Shown piece after piece: positions 20,647-33,220 of a stretch of DNA of 64,000 bases. The stretch's first letter is position 1. Each line of letters begins with the position of its first letter. Location of the stretch: positions 895,252 to 959,251 of the forward strand of contig NW_006767444.1 of assembly GCF_000264995.1 (NCBI RefSeq), written 5' to 3'. The DNA comes from Punctularia strigosozonata HHB-11173 SS5 (taxonomy: Eukaryota > Basidiomycota > Agaricomycetes > Corticiales > Punctulariaceae). Position numbers and translations under genes: made by a program. The notes beneath the pieces are model-generated. The model saw only the letters and a list, made by a program, of their open reading frames with translations. It was not told the origin of the DNA and made no database searches.

Positions 20647-23600
20647 ATGATCGAGCTCACAGGTGCGTCCTGTGGACATTTGAGTGCTTGTCGTGCTGAT
20701 TTGGCGCTGAGGATAGGCTTACGTTGCACGGGCTTAGGCAAACACCGTCATTATTGCACCATACAGGCAGGGCGGGAGTCGTTGCGAACGCCCATCTCGC
20801 CGAAGACGAATCAACCGATATGGGACGATGCCTTCAGCTTGTCAGTACCCGAGTCTGTCCCCATGTCAGCCCTCTGATGCTCCTCCAGCTCGGGCGAAGA
20901 TTTGTCTCCCGTGGTCATCAAGGTTTGGGTGCGGCACGCGAATCTCCCTGGATTGATTCTTCGTCGGGATACTTTGGTGGGACAAATCACGGTTGATCAG
21001 CCCAGCGCGGGGCCGACCCGTCAGTACGACAATCTTCCCCCTAAGGCCACCGGTTGACGATAGTGCAGATGTCGCATCCCGGCCCCTGCAGATGGACGAT
21101 CGTCGCGCTCAACGGTCCAATGCGTTGATTTCCTTCGCCCTTGCCCGGTCGAACTCGCTGCCTCCCGTGCCTCCGGCGCCTACTACGATCGCCGAGCCAA
21201 ACGATTCAAAGCCAACCTCTCCAGGTATGTTTGCAGATGACCGAGATTTTCTGAACTCACCTGTCACGCACGTAGAAAACGACCGCGACTTGTTCGGAAA
21301 AGATGGGTGAGTGTCCATCTAGGGATGATCGACCGAGTGCGTGCTCAAAGTACATCCTTCATCAAGTGCAGTNNNNNNNNNNNNNNNNNNNNNNNNNNNN
21401 NNNNNNNNNNNNNNNNNNNNNNNNNNNNNNNNNNNNNNNNNNNNNNNNNNNNNNNNNNNNNNNNNNNNNNNNNNNNNNNNNNNNNNNNNNNNNNNNNNNN
21501 NNNNNNNNNNNNNNNNNNNNNNNNNNNNNNNNNNNNNNNNNNNNNNNNNNNNNNNNNNNNNNNNNNNNNNNNNNNNNNNNNNNNNNNNNNNNNNNNNAGT
21601 ACGACAATCTTCCCCCTAAGGCCACCGGTTGACGATAGTGCAGATGTCGCATCCCGGCCCCTGCAGATGGACGATCGTCGCGCTCAACGGTCCAATGCGT
21701 TGATTTCCTTCGCCCTTGCCCGGTCGAACTCGCTGCCTCCCGTGCCTCCGGCGCCTACTACGATCGCCGAGCCAAACGATTCAAAGCCAACCTCTCCAGG
21801 TATGTTTGCAGATGACCGAGATTTTCTGAACTCACCTGTCACGCACGTAGAAAACGACCGCGACTTGTTCGGAAAAGATGGGTGAGTGTCCATCTAGGGA
21901 TGATCGACCGAGTGCGTGCTCAAAGTACATCCTTCATCAAGTGCAGTGGCTCAAGAAGCGGGACACGCCACAGAGGACGCCGAAGCCATGGGCCCGGCGT
22001 GGCAGGCTGCAGAAACTCTATCGAATGCCATCGAGACTCTTGAAGGAGCAGCAGGGCCTGCCAACGATACACTTGACAGCTGGACACCCCTGCTGCAGAA
22101 ATTGCGGATTTTTGTGGAAATATCGAACGGCCTCTCCCAGGTAAGTCATACCTTGCACATCATTTTCAACTGTACTAACTCCGGACGAATAGATCCATCC
22201 ATACGCGAACCTCGCGTTCAGCGTTATAGCTGCCGTCCCGAAGGCAAATACTTCCTGATGGGAATATCTGCCACGTTGTCTCACTCCGCAATAGACTATC
22301 ATAAAACAAATCCAGACGGACGCGGCGATGCGCGGTCTCGTGGAGACGATGAACTTGTCCCTAGAGCTGATGCAGGAAGCCGAGCCTCTCCGGCAAAGTG
22401 GCCATCGCCAAAAAGCCGCGCAGTTGATCGCAAGACAGATCAGGGAATGCGCGCACTTCATCTCCAAGTACGCTAACACGGACGGGTTTGGTGAGTCGAT
22501 GACCCGGCGTAGGACCGAATCGTGCTGACCGCTCGCCACAATGTGCTAGCGAAGCGATTCTTTAAGGGACTTGGCCGAAATATTGCGGACGACATCGAGA
22601 GCTACCAAAACCGTCTGAAACAACTCGTAGAATATTTCAACGGTCATACGACGGTGGACACGAACATCGTCGTTCTGAGAGTTCTGGAGAGCGTAGGACG
22701 TTTGGGTCAGCCACTTTCTCATGCTTGTTCGCATGCGTCGGCTGACGTGGCGCAGACCAGGAAATGATCTTGAGAGATCTCCCCGTTGCTTCAGGCTCGG
22801 GCTTTCAACCCGAAAAGGGATGTCTACCCGGGACCCGTCTGCCGCTTATCGATCTCATCATGGCTTGGATTTACTCCCCTGACGAAGCGAACCCGCAACC
22901 TCTCTTCTGGTTGTACGGTCCCGCAGGCGCTGGAAAATCCGCCATTGCTCATGCCGTCGCACAGCTATGTAAGGAGGACGGGCGGCTCGGGCGCATGTTC
23001 TGTTTCAGTGCCTCCGGATGCAAGCTGGAACAGCTGTTCCCAACGCTTGCCATCGGGTTGGCCGATCTCGATTCAGAATGGAGGAAGGTGCTATGCGAGG
23101 CGGTCAAAAACGACAGTGACCTCCGTTCCACGCATTCACTACAGCTCCAGTTCGAAAACATCCTTCTAGGTCCTGCAAAAGCCATAGCAGACCGCATTGT
23201 AGGGCCCATCGTGATCATCCTCGACGCTTTAGATGAGAGCGGCGGCGAACGTTCGGAATTGCTGAAATATATTTCACGGCTAGCGGAGCTCCCCCGTAAC
23301 TTCCGAATTCTAGTTACCTCGCGACCCGAACAGGACATACGAGAGAGTCTAGCAGCACTAAACTGCGTAGTTCGTCAGGATATCGCCGAGGATCAGTACG
23401 ATACCGCCGATGATGATATCTCTCTGCTCGTTGACAAAAGGCTTTCCGAGTGGTCTCAGATAGGAAAGGACTCGCGGTGGCAGCGAGATACGATGGTGCC
23501 GCAAATCGTCCAGGCCGCCGAGAAATCTTTTCAGTGGGCGTTCACGGCGTGCGGATTCATCCGAGGGGAAGACAAGTACAAGGGGTACGACTGGCACGAA

Positions 23601-26600
23601 CGTTTCTTGGCCGTCCTGTCCTCTGGATCCTTGTCGCAGGATCAGGAATCCGGTGTTCGTTACAGCCATCTGGACACCCTCTACAAATTAGTCTTAGGTC
23701 GGCTGTTCGGGGATGGACCATTGGATCGTTTCAAACGCGTGTTGGGACGTGTCCTCTCAGCCAAGGTACCGTTACCCCTGGACGCATTGGAAGAGCTACA
23801 AGAGGAGAAAGATCCACGAGGCTGTACCACCAACGTCTTGAATATCATGGGATCTTTGTTATATGGCGTTTCCAACCCAGGCGATCCGATTCGTCCACTA
23901 CACAGCTCCTTTCGTGATTTTTTGACTGATAAAGCTCGAAGCGGCCCTTACTACGTGGATCTCAGCAGCGCGGATGACCTGCTAGCCCGCTCGACGCTAC
24001 GAATCATGCGGACATCGCTTCGCTTCAACATATGCCATCTTGAGTCTTCATACGACCTCAACGACGAGTACAGTGACCTTGATCAGCGTACCCAGAAGCA
24101 CATGACACCTGGGCTCAAATACGCGGTCCGTTATTGGGCGCAACATATCGTTCCTAAACCCCGGGCTACTCTATCTCCCAAATTGCTCACTCAGATCGAA
24201 GGATTTTTCAAGACTCGGGCGTTGTTCTGGTTAGAGTCGCTGAGCCTGTTGAACTCATTACAGTCGGGTTTGTCCGCGCTGCTGACGTTGAAGAGAGCCT
24301 TGACGGTGAGCATTCCTATTCCAAACAATATTCACGTGTTAACGAGGCGGTATCTTTTAGGGTATAGATGAGGCGAGCGATGTTCTTCGCTTGGTCGAGG
24401 ATCTCGATAGATTCCTCAGCTTATACTGGGACGTGATCTCAATCTCGGCACCCCACATCTATCTCTCTGCTCTTCCCTTCACTCCGGAGACTTCGCTCGT
24501 ATCTCAAAATTACATGGAGCCCTTCCCCAAGAGCGCGAGGGTCTCGCAAGGTCGACTGGCTCATTGGCCGGCGTTACGATGCACAATGCAAGGTCACCGA
24601 TATGGGACCAGATCTGTCCAGTTTTCACACGATGGGAAGTGGATAGTATCGGGCTCAGATGACAATACCGTTCGCATGTGGGACGCCGAGTCCGGGCAAG
24701 CTGTTGGGAAGCCATTCGAGGGTCATACAGGTCCCGTTTATTCGGTAGCATTCTCTTCGGATGGGAGGCACATCATCTCAGCCTCCGCCGACAACACCAT
24801 CCGAATGTGGGATACAGCATATGGCAAGGCGATTGGAGAACCATTCCGCGGCCATACCGACGCAGTCAATTCTGTCGCATTCTCCCCTCGGGCTGATGAT
24901 CCACGCGCAGTCTCAGGTTCCGCCGATAAGACTATTTGCTTATGGGATACGAGCACGGGGAAAATGCTCGGAGAACCCATGGAAGGCCACACAGGTGTTG
25001 TACGGTCTGTAGGATTTTCACCAGATGGAACGCGCCTGGTCTCTGGCTCTCAGGATCATACAATACGTATATGGGATGCGCAATCACAAGAACTCGTGGC
25101 AGGACCTCTCTCAGGCCACGGTGATATCGTCGCCTGTGTCGCCTTTTCACCTGACAGCAAGCACGTCGTGACGGGATCCTGGGATGGCACAATTCGAGTC
25201 TGGGATGCAGAATCCGGGCAGACGATAGTAAGCCCGCTCGTGGGTCACACCAGTCCTGTGAAGTCTGTGAGTTTCTCCCCCGACGGAAAGTACATCGTTT
25301 CCGGCTCATACGATGACACGATTCGACTGTGGGACGCGAAGAACGGAGCCGAACTCGGAGAGCCGGTTCATTGCCAGAGTATACGAGTTTGGTCTGTGGC
25401 ATATTCCCCGGATGGATCCCGCGTAGCCTCTGGATCACACGACGGACATGTACGAGTGTGGCACACTGCGGAGATGGCAACGACCAAGGCTTCTGGCACT
25501 CCAACTCCTGTTACGTCCATCGATGTGCCCTCCGATGGTAGCCAAATCGTCGCGGCTGACGTGAATGGCTGGCATCGGTGTTATGATATTGCAACACAAG
25601 CGGCCATTGGGAAACCTTTCGGCGGCGATCAGCTGCAGAGTGGTGCCACACTTTGGTGTGTCGCATTTTCCCCAGATAGCAGTCGGATAATCTCGGGCTA
25701 TTCCGATGGTAGCATCCGGCTATGGGATGTAGCGAAAGGAACCGTCGTCGGAGAGCCGTGGAAACGCCCGTATACAGCCTTCGTCTTCTCTATCCTCTTC
25801 ACGCCCAGTGGCCAGCAAGTGATCTCAGGGTCTTTGGACGGCACTATCTGTGTGTGGGACGTGGAGACTGGTAAAGCGCTCGGTGAATCTTTGCGCGGAC
25901 ACAACGCTGGTGTTAGATCCCTCGCACTATCGCTCATCGACGGCAATAGGCTTGTCTCCGGATCAGAGGATCACACCATCCGAGTCTGGGATGTGGAGAA
26001 TAGACAGCCTGTTGGAGAGCCTCTTCGAGGTCATACCCATGAGGTCAGATCCGTCGCATACTCCTCAGATGGGAGCCGAATCGTTTCCGGATCGGATGAT
26101 GGCACGGTCCGGCTGTGGGACGCAGAGTCCGGGGATCCCATCGGAGAGCCTTTGGTTGGCCATGACGGCATTGTGCACTCCGTGGCATTTTGTTTCAACG
26201 ATGAGTATGTGATCTCTGGATCTATGGATGGCACGGTACGGATTTGGGGCGTAGGGACGCCCTCTGTCGCCGTTTTACGAGGTCATTCGCACAGGGTCAT
26301 GTCGGTCAAATGGTCGTCTAAGACGAGCTGCATCGTTTCCGGCTCGTGGGATGGCTCTGTCCGGTCTTGGGACATCCGAGAGCTTATCTGCAAGCCTACC
26401 CAGCCACTCATGCAGGACAAAACAGCATTCCAAGAGCCGATATTCCACAACGATATTGGAACCGATGCACCATCATCTTCGGAGTTGACGAGTTCAAATT
26501 GTACAGGTGACGTTTTCCTTTGTTGTCCCAAGTCATCCACTCATGGTGCAACTACAGACGAGGACACGACGTCCCCTGATTCTCCGTCTCAAATCTCCAT

Positions 26601-26943
26601 CTGTTTCTCATCCGCTCCCGAACATCGACTCCGTGACGCTCATACGCTCTTCCTGGACGGAAAGCAAGGATGGAGCCACGCGCGCATGAAAGCTTCATTC
26701 GGACTAGCCTCATGGAGATCGGCGGATGAGGGATGGATTTTAGGTCCCAACGACGAGCGACTACTCTGGGTCCCACAGCATAGTCGCTGGAATCTCTGGC
26801 AACCTGCATCCAGACTGTTCTTGCCCTCGGAGGAGACGACGATGTTGAATTTGAGGGACTTCGTTCACGGCAAGAGGTGGGCAGAGTGCTACAATTTCTA
26901 CGAGCCCAGGACGGACGAGGGCGAAGCTGGTGGAGAGCACTGA
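20647..26943 (+). CDS. C2-NACHT-WD40 NLR-type protein, left inner copy (N gap inside)
   Basis: Collapsing the duplicated sequence around the N gap gives eleven in-phase exons: 20647-20662, 20717-20840, 20889-21019, 21069-21224, 21276-21306, 21942-22140, 22193-22243, 22295-22490, 22550-22705, 22756-24305 and 24361-26943; 1730 residues. The order is C2-like domain, Ser/Pro linker, helical region, NACHT (GPAGAGKS, PIVIILDALDES, LHSSFRDFL), 14 WD40 repeats and the family tail. An upstream ATG at 20599 is in frame but missing from the mirror gene, which favours 20647. The intron at 22244-22294 begins GC and not GT, as in the mirror copy. The NACHT region is about 96% identical to that of 45315-51820, with far more WD40 loop differences. 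Role inferred as non-self sensing. Confidence 0.85.
21023..21947. other. Assembly gap with identical 350 bp on both sides
   Basis: Bases 21023-21372 are repeated as 21598-21947 around 225 Ns. I find no difference between the two copies. The duplication lies within NLR exons and introns and would break the gene if real; one copy restores a clean exon chain. An unmerged contig overlap is the simplest explanation. Confidence 0.85.
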
Positions 26944-27825
26944 GAATGCCGAAGGCTGCGGCGATGATTGTTCGGATCGTTCGGAGACGAAACGCACGAC
27001 ACGTATATGACGTATTTCCATTGGCAGTCAGGATACATGCAAGGTGCATTCTTACCGCTGTAGCGAACACGACGCAGGGAGTGCAAGCGGCCCCTCTTGA
27101 TGTTGAGCTTCGAGCCTCCAAAGCACGAGTCGTTGCTCCAGCAGTCCGAACTTGGGCTGTCGGTGGCATGCGTACGGCGAACAGCGATGGAGGGAACGAC
27201 CGGGTTCTAGCTGAGCGAGGCAGCGGGGGTAGCGGTCGCGATTGTTCGTGCTATTGGCTCTCGGCGGGTTCACGAAACCCCGGTGAGCGCGGTTGAGTAC
27301 GAGCTTGGAGAGGAGGAGTGGCCGAAATAACTCAAAGGAGCGACGAGCACAGTCGGGAACTATTTCGCTATTTCATCCGATTGAGCGAAGCGATCATCGC
27401 CAAATAGTGACGCTGACGCACCTTTGTGTGCTTTTCAGACCGTCGAGCAGCATCGTGCGTGTCCCGAAGCTCGGCCATCTAGAGCAAACGGATGCTTGCG
27501 CGTAGGAGACAAGTGGTTGTGGACGTTTATGACGTCAGACGCGTCGCGAAGACGGGGCTTTCAGCGCTGAGCGTTCACGTCTGCGTAGAACGGGCGTTAT
27601 CCAGAACCCTTGGTCGAATTCGATTAGAGTGCGCAAGTCAAATCGAGAGAGATGCGTCAGAGCAATAGCCCATCTATGTAGATGACGAAGATGGCAGCGA
27701 GCTACCTCGCCGCCAGCAGTACGTTATATACTTGAGGAGGGTGCACAGAAATCCGTGAAGGCGAGCCGAGGTCGCGAGGTATGCATCGGCCGCCCATCAT
27801 CCATGCGCTCAGAGACAAGGGGGAA
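26944..27825. repeat. NLR 3' flank, copy 2, ending at the left arm's inner edge
   Basis: Matches the other NLR 3' flanks to about 27725. The last ~90 bases (27735-27815, minus strand) match a block at 42605-42690 upstream of Lon and another at 44380-44450. The mirror similarity fades by about 27825. Confidence 0.65.
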
Positions 27826-28478
27826 GAGAAAATTGGCCCCATACTGTAGTAATAGCGCCGGCGTCTTGTCTCAGCGCTCCCGCGCAAGCCCCGAACCGGC
27901 CAGTCTATACACGTTCAATTGTGCTCGCGATCCACAGCATTTGGCGTCGTACACCGATTCCAGCTCCGCAAAAGGGTGTAGAATACGAACCCGTAGACCT
28001 CGCGAGGCATATCGTTGTCAACAAGGATGGCACGACTCCGAGTCGCGGGGGCCTAGTATGGGATTGAATCCACCAACGTGGTAGTCGCACGTATATGGGA
28101 GTGTGGTCGTAGCAAATGAAGTGAATATTTGGGAGGGCAAAGAACACGCGTTAAGATACAGCGCAGGACCGAGGAGGACTAGGTGGATGGCAATGGAAAT
28201 GCAGACTAAGGACGTTTTTCGATACAGGTGACATTGTGAGGAGCGCGAGTTTGACGGAATCAAGGCGCGCGGTGGGTAGCGAGGGGTCTAGTGACGGATG
28301 TAAAAACTTGCATTTAACCTCTGGTTCGAATGTAGATAAGCGAGAGCGAGGCCGTGCTATGTCCTCCTTGAGAGGGGCAACGGGCTCAATAGCGTAGGTA
28401 GTCGACAACAGGAGATGAGAAGAGAAAGAAAACGACAGAAAGAATCCCAATTCAAGCGCGTCGGTTGAACGACGATGT
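27826..28478. other. Intergenic between the left arm and importin-beta
   Basis: Downstream flank of the minus-strand importin-beta gene. No gene seen. Confidence 0.4.
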
Positions 28479-31400
28479 TTATGCGGTAGCCCGCTTGACC
28501 ATCTGAAGACTGCGGTTAGCATCGTCGCCGTCTCCGAGGAGATAGGGGAGACATACCTCTCTCGCCCAGCGCATGGTCTTCTTCGTTTCGGGTGGCATAC
28601 GGCCCTTCGACCGGAGCTCGTTCGCTAGCCACTCGGCGAGCAGGTACTGCTTAATTTGGCCGTTCTGGAAGGCGTCCGCAAGATCGCCGACGAGGCCAAG
28701 AGAAAGCTTCACGATGGCGTCTGTCCTCTCCTCGTCCGTGAGGCATCGTTGGATCAAGTTGAGGATGCTCGGAACGTGCGGGATTATCAAGTTGACTGTG
28801 ATCGATGGTTAGCACGATGGAAGGTATGAGCGAACACGGACGTACCCTTGTCACTCGCCTTGAGACCAGTGACGATGCCGGTGTATGCCTCGAGAATACC
28901 TTCTCGCAGCTGCGCGACGTAGTCGAGCAAGTCGTAGTCCAGCTAGACTACCATCAGCGTATAGTCATATCCGGCTAAGATCGGACGTACAGGGTTCGGT
29001 TGTAGGGAGCCAGCCTGCTCTAACACGGTCATGGTGGTGTTGAGGTAGGGTTCGAACGAGGGCCCAATCGCGAGGGCGATGTCGCCGAAGCACGACACGA
29101 TCGGAATCTTCACGTTCCGATTGAGCACTTCGCTCTGCAGGTTCTCGAGCAGCACAGTCATGAACTGGCTCGCGTACGGCGTGCTCTGCTCCCCGAGCGC
29201 GCGGGAGATGTCGCCGATAAGACCGACGGCGACCATGCACAATTGTGTGTCTTCGTGCGCCTTCAACGCAGGATAGAGGAACTGCAGGAACGCTTGGACG
29301 TAAGGCGCAAAGTTCTTCTCGAGAGCTGTTGAAAAAGTTGGAGCATTAGCGCCGGCCCGGAGTGGAAAAGAATCGGAGTGTTACGTGCCTGTCGCGAGCG
29401 TGCCAACGACGAGAAACGCGTCTTCGAGTATCGTGGACGTTTTACCAGCAGCTGCCATGAGCTGGAGGAGTAGAGTCATGATTCGATCCGACAGAGGTGC
29501 GATGCCCGCCTCCAGCTTGCGAACAACGCTCTGCGGAACGACCGTCATCAACGCGCTTCCTCACAATTGGACGTCGATCTTACCCCAGTCACGCTGCAGA
29601 AATTACTTTGCAGGTCATTCCAGTTGTTACGGTCGTCGACTCCCAAGATCTGGTTTTGCATGCCTAATAGCTGTTCCATGCGCATAAGGATCGTGACCAC
29701 GGTGTTCTGCACGACGGGAATGGCGTCCGGAGGCGCGTTGGTCATGAATGAGGTGATGGCCTCGTATGCAGAGGTGCGGTAGTTAGCTTCGTTTCCGGCG
29801 CTATGAGTATCAGAGTGAGCGGGGAGGTTCCAGAGATGGACAGCATGACTGACGTTTCTGTTACTCGTAACAGGGCCTCAACGACGCCTTGGTAATATGG
29901 CGACAGAGGGTTGCTCGTCGCACCCTGTGTCTCGTCTTCGTAGTAAGAACCAAGCTGATCGGCGAGGTTCATGAGCGCCCAACAGCAGTTGGCCACGATT
30001 CGTGGGTTATCGTTCAGGCCAGCAACGAGCGCCGATACGAGGTCGTGGAGGTGAACGTCGGGCTTGATGGACGTGACAAGCAGATCGCACACTCTGCCAA
30101 GCGTCCACGCCGTCGTATCCTTGACGTTCACATTCGGGTCCGCCATGAGCTGGATGAGGAGCGGTAGGGCTTGGTTCACGAGCGGTGCGAGCACGGCCGG
30201 GTCAGGGCCCTCGAGGATCGAGCCGAACGTCATGATGGCCGCCTCGCGCGAGTGCCAGTCCGGATCGCGGATCTTCAGCTCGATGAACGGGATCACCGCT
30301 GGCACGATCGCGTCTTGCACGGCTTGTGCGAGAAGGCCGATACATGTTCCAGCAGCCATCGCGACGTTCCACTCGTCCTCGTCTGCGTCCTCGTCCTGGT
30401 GAGTGAGCAGCTCAAGGAGGACGGGCACAATCTCGGGTAAGGCGATCTTCGCGAAGTATTTGGACTCGCGCTCGGGGATCTCGCCGTACTCAGCAGCCTG
30501 GAAGATCATAGGCATGCTCAGCGAATGACAATCTTACATAAGGGGCGAGCAATCTCACCTCAGCAGCTTCCATGTTCAGCTCACTCTCTTCTTCGCAGAC
30601 AGTAGACCAGAACTCAATGGCTTGCAATGCGACGGATTCCTCACTCGACTTCATTCCTTGGACAGTAAGCTGCTCGTGCGGTATGATCAGTACAGCCATC
30701 AAAGGCGGAAAAGTGTGGCACTCACCCCGAACAACGCGCGCTCCATGTAGAACGTCATCTTATCGTAGTACAAGCTCATGATGCGCACCAAACATTCGAA
30801 CGCGCCGACCTGAACTTGCACGTTCGGATTTTGCGTCGCCTCGCAGACGACCTGCATGATGTAATTTCTCTCGCCCTAGAAGAGAGCATGGTAAACAGGA
30901 GATCCATGCTTGGACGGTGTTGTGAGATACTGACCTCGCGCTCAAAGTTCTCGCGAACGAAGTCGAGCGAGTTGAAGAGCGCGGTGACAGCGGCTCTTTG
31001 CACCTCCGTAGACGGTTCGTCCTTCCGGGCGCCGTGAATAACGGCGGTGAGAATCGAGTTTGATTGATGCGTGAGGATTTCCGGTTTCTGGGGAAGAAAG
31101 GAGAGAGAACCTTGAATATCGTCTATCACGCAGAGTTTGCATAATCTGCGTACCACTTGTTCGCAGACGAAGCCGATCGCTTCCAACGTAGCTATCCTAA
31201 GGTTGACATTCGTCGCGTCGTTCACGAAGCCGAGCAGGATGTCGATGAGCTCTGGCCACTGGCCATGGGGAAGCTCGACGGCGGCGATGGCAGCCACGAA
31301 CTGGGCAGCCACGGTTCCTGCTCGTTGTTGGGGCGAAGCGAGAGACATGAGCGCATCCTGCTTGATCTTGCCCCTCGTTTGAGTATCGATGCCTAGCCAT

Positions 31401-31827
31401 CGGTTGGCGTAATCGGTCTGCCTTGTGGCGTCCTACATCCGTACACCAAATAGGTAACGAGTTCCGATTAACGTCAAATTGTGAGACATACGCGTGCGGT
31501 CAGGGCGTTCTTCAACGCGAGACCTGCGGCGCTCCTAAGATGCGGCGGCGTGTTCTCGTTCACGAGTTCGGCGGATAACATGAGCATGTACGCAGGCTAG
31601 AGGATCGCGCACGAACGCAGACAATCAGCTTCAGATCGGCATAGGGAGCACGAGCGACTCACATAGTTGGTCGCAGCCGCCTGTTCCAGCTTTTGCGTAG
31701 CATCCTGACGCGTCGCCTGGTCTGAAGGTAGCGAAGACGATCGTGGTGAGGTCAAGGGAGAGGGTCAAACGCGATAATGATGCGCACCAGGCGAGAGCGT
31801 ATGTTCCAGAAGTTCGCGGGCACTCAT
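28479..31827 (-). CDS. KAP95: Importin subunit beta-1 (karyopherin-beta)
   Basis: Nuclear import receptor that carries importin-alpha with NLS cargo, or cargo directly, through the pore and is released by Ran-GTP. More than ten exons are needed. The first encodes [13 protein letters not shown] (start at 31827) and joins in phase at 31721 to [16 protein letters not shown]; next come [21 protein letters not shown] and [13 protein letters not shown]. The HEAT-repeat body contains [37 protein letters not shown] and [20 protein letters not shown]. The acidic DEDADEDEW loop characteristic of the family is present. The C terminus has [14 protein letters not shown], followed by a short basic end. Order and length (roughly 860 residues) fit the family. 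An internal segment is duplicated as a relic at 6441-6918. It is convergent with the left inner NLR. Confidence 0.95.
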
Positions 31828-32275
31828 GGTCGTCGAAAAAGGGCCGGACGGGCGTGGGTCGTCGTCTCAGTAGCGGAGGTGTGCGATCGCGTCGTGTATT
31901 TATGGGCGGGCGGATTATTTTGTGGTCTTTGTTGGGGGCGTGGCCTGGTCGTGGTGGTCGGGGAACAAGGCGGGCAGTGTGGACGGCGCAAACAAGGAGG
32001 ATCGGTTCAAGGCCTGATCCGCCACACTATTTTCTATCACGTACACGGCCCCAGCTCGTGCTTCAGTGCTGTCTGATCTCCCGCTCGCTACGCCCTTATC
32101 GCGTCGGTCGATATCCACCGGGATTCCACCCGCCCGCTTTTCTGCAGCGAGCGCTTGACTCGACGAGCCCCGGCCAACCATCCGCGACGCGTGGGGGTTT
32201 CGCACGAAAATCCCTCAACAGCCATCTTTCAGAGTTCTCGACCCACCCAACAAAACCACATCCACCTCTCGTACG
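31828..32275. promoter_or_regulatory. Divergent region between importin-beta and LSM7
   Basis: About 450 bp separate the two start codons. It must contain both promoters; no TATA box or recognised element stands out. Short open frames here lack similarity. Confidence 0.4.
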
Positions 32276-32825
32276 ATGGCAGACAGGGTAAGCCACACCT
32301 CCACGCATTCCGGAGCTCAGGATCGATGTTGATCTCATAGGGCCGTGGTGCACCCAGGGGAGCGCGCGGTGGCATGGGAGGGGGCGCAGGTAGAGGGCGC
32401 GGTGGCCCCCAGGGGCCCCAGCCGACAATGGACAAACCCAAGCGCGAGGCCATCCTCGACCTCTCAAAGTACTCGAACGAGCGCATCCGCGTCAAATTCA
32501 CCGGTGGACGGGAAGGTGCGTCGCGCCGTGTGCTCATACATCACTCAGCGTCGGCTGACAAGACGCGACTGTTCCAGTCACAGGCGTACTGAAAGGCTAC
32601 GACCAGCTGCTCAATCTCGTTCTGGACGAGGTCGAAGAGCACTTCTCTGGTACGCTTTCCATGGAGCCTTGTCGCCGTACCAACACTGACCCTGCCGTTT
32701 TTCCAGAACCCGAACCCCATACACGATCCCTAGGTCTCGTCGTCCTCCGAGGTCCCACCATCACCTTGCTCAGCCCCGTAGACGGTTTCGAAGAGATCGC
32801 AAATCCATTCGCGGCCCAGGAGTAA
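32276..32825 (+). CDS. LSM7: U6 snRNA-associated Sm-like protein LSm7
   Basis: Subunit of the heptameric LSm1-7 (cytoplasmic decapping) and LSm2-8 (nuclear U6 snRNP) rings. Four exons, 32276-32287, 32341-32515, 32578-32649 and 32707-32825, join to 125 residues. A Gly/Arg-rich start (RGRGAPRGARGG) precedes the Sm1 motif, with ILDLSKY and IRVKFTGGREVTGVLKGYDQ, and LLNLVLDEVEE. Sm2 follows with LGLVVLRGPTITLLSP. The third acceptor is set at 32577 because it restores the expected VTG; the next AG, six bases on, would drop two residues. RG-rich N termini occur on fungal LSm7 and may add RNA contact. Cytoplasm and nucleus. Confidence 0.93.
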
Positions 32826-33220
32826 AACCAAATCTACTCATCCTGGTGCTGTCGCGGCCCTTCCTTGACCTTCACACACACGCTTTCCGTAGCCCCACCG
32901 CTTCGTATGCGCCTGCAGGCTCCATTCCCCGCGCGTACATGTACATTATCTAAAATGTAACGCGACAACGCGCCAGTGGCTTGCGGGACCGGTCGGAGCA
33001 GTACGACGGTTCGCTCCGAGCATATACGCGAGACGATCATGAGGTAAGAATCCACGACAATTGCACGACGGATCCTAAGTAAGCGAGATAAAGAATACGG
33101 ATATCCGCTTCTATTCGGGGTGGCTGAAGGTCAAAATCCCTTGCCAGCTTGTGCGCATCCCCACGGACAGCATGATGTGAAATCAGAGGCAGCCCTCGAA
33201 ATCCGTCACACCGGTGGGTC
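32826..33220. other. Intergenic, convergent 3' ends
   Basis: Between LSM7 and the minus-strand nucleotidyltransferase gene. No gene seen. Confidence 0.45.

Larger units (their letters stand above)
8975..27825. repeat. Left arm of a large imperfect inverted repeat (~18.9 kb)
   Basis: Read left to right, this stretch matches the reverse complement of 64000 back to about 44335. The order is outer NLR flank, outer NLR, its 3' flank, dead Lon 5' piece with promoter, dead coiled-coil 3' piece, inner NLR, its 3' flank, and a short Lon-upstream-like block. The arms are imperfect: they differ by many substitutions, by about 0.5 kb of extra coiled-coil relic in the right arm, and strongly in the NACHT region of the outer NLR. 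The outer limit is set by the window end (64000 pairs with about 8975), so the true repeat may be longer. Confidence 0.85.

Noticed and set aside
21023-21947. Tandem duplication of an NLR N-terminal exon
   Set aside because: The copies are identical and separated only by Ns, so an assembly overlap is more likely.
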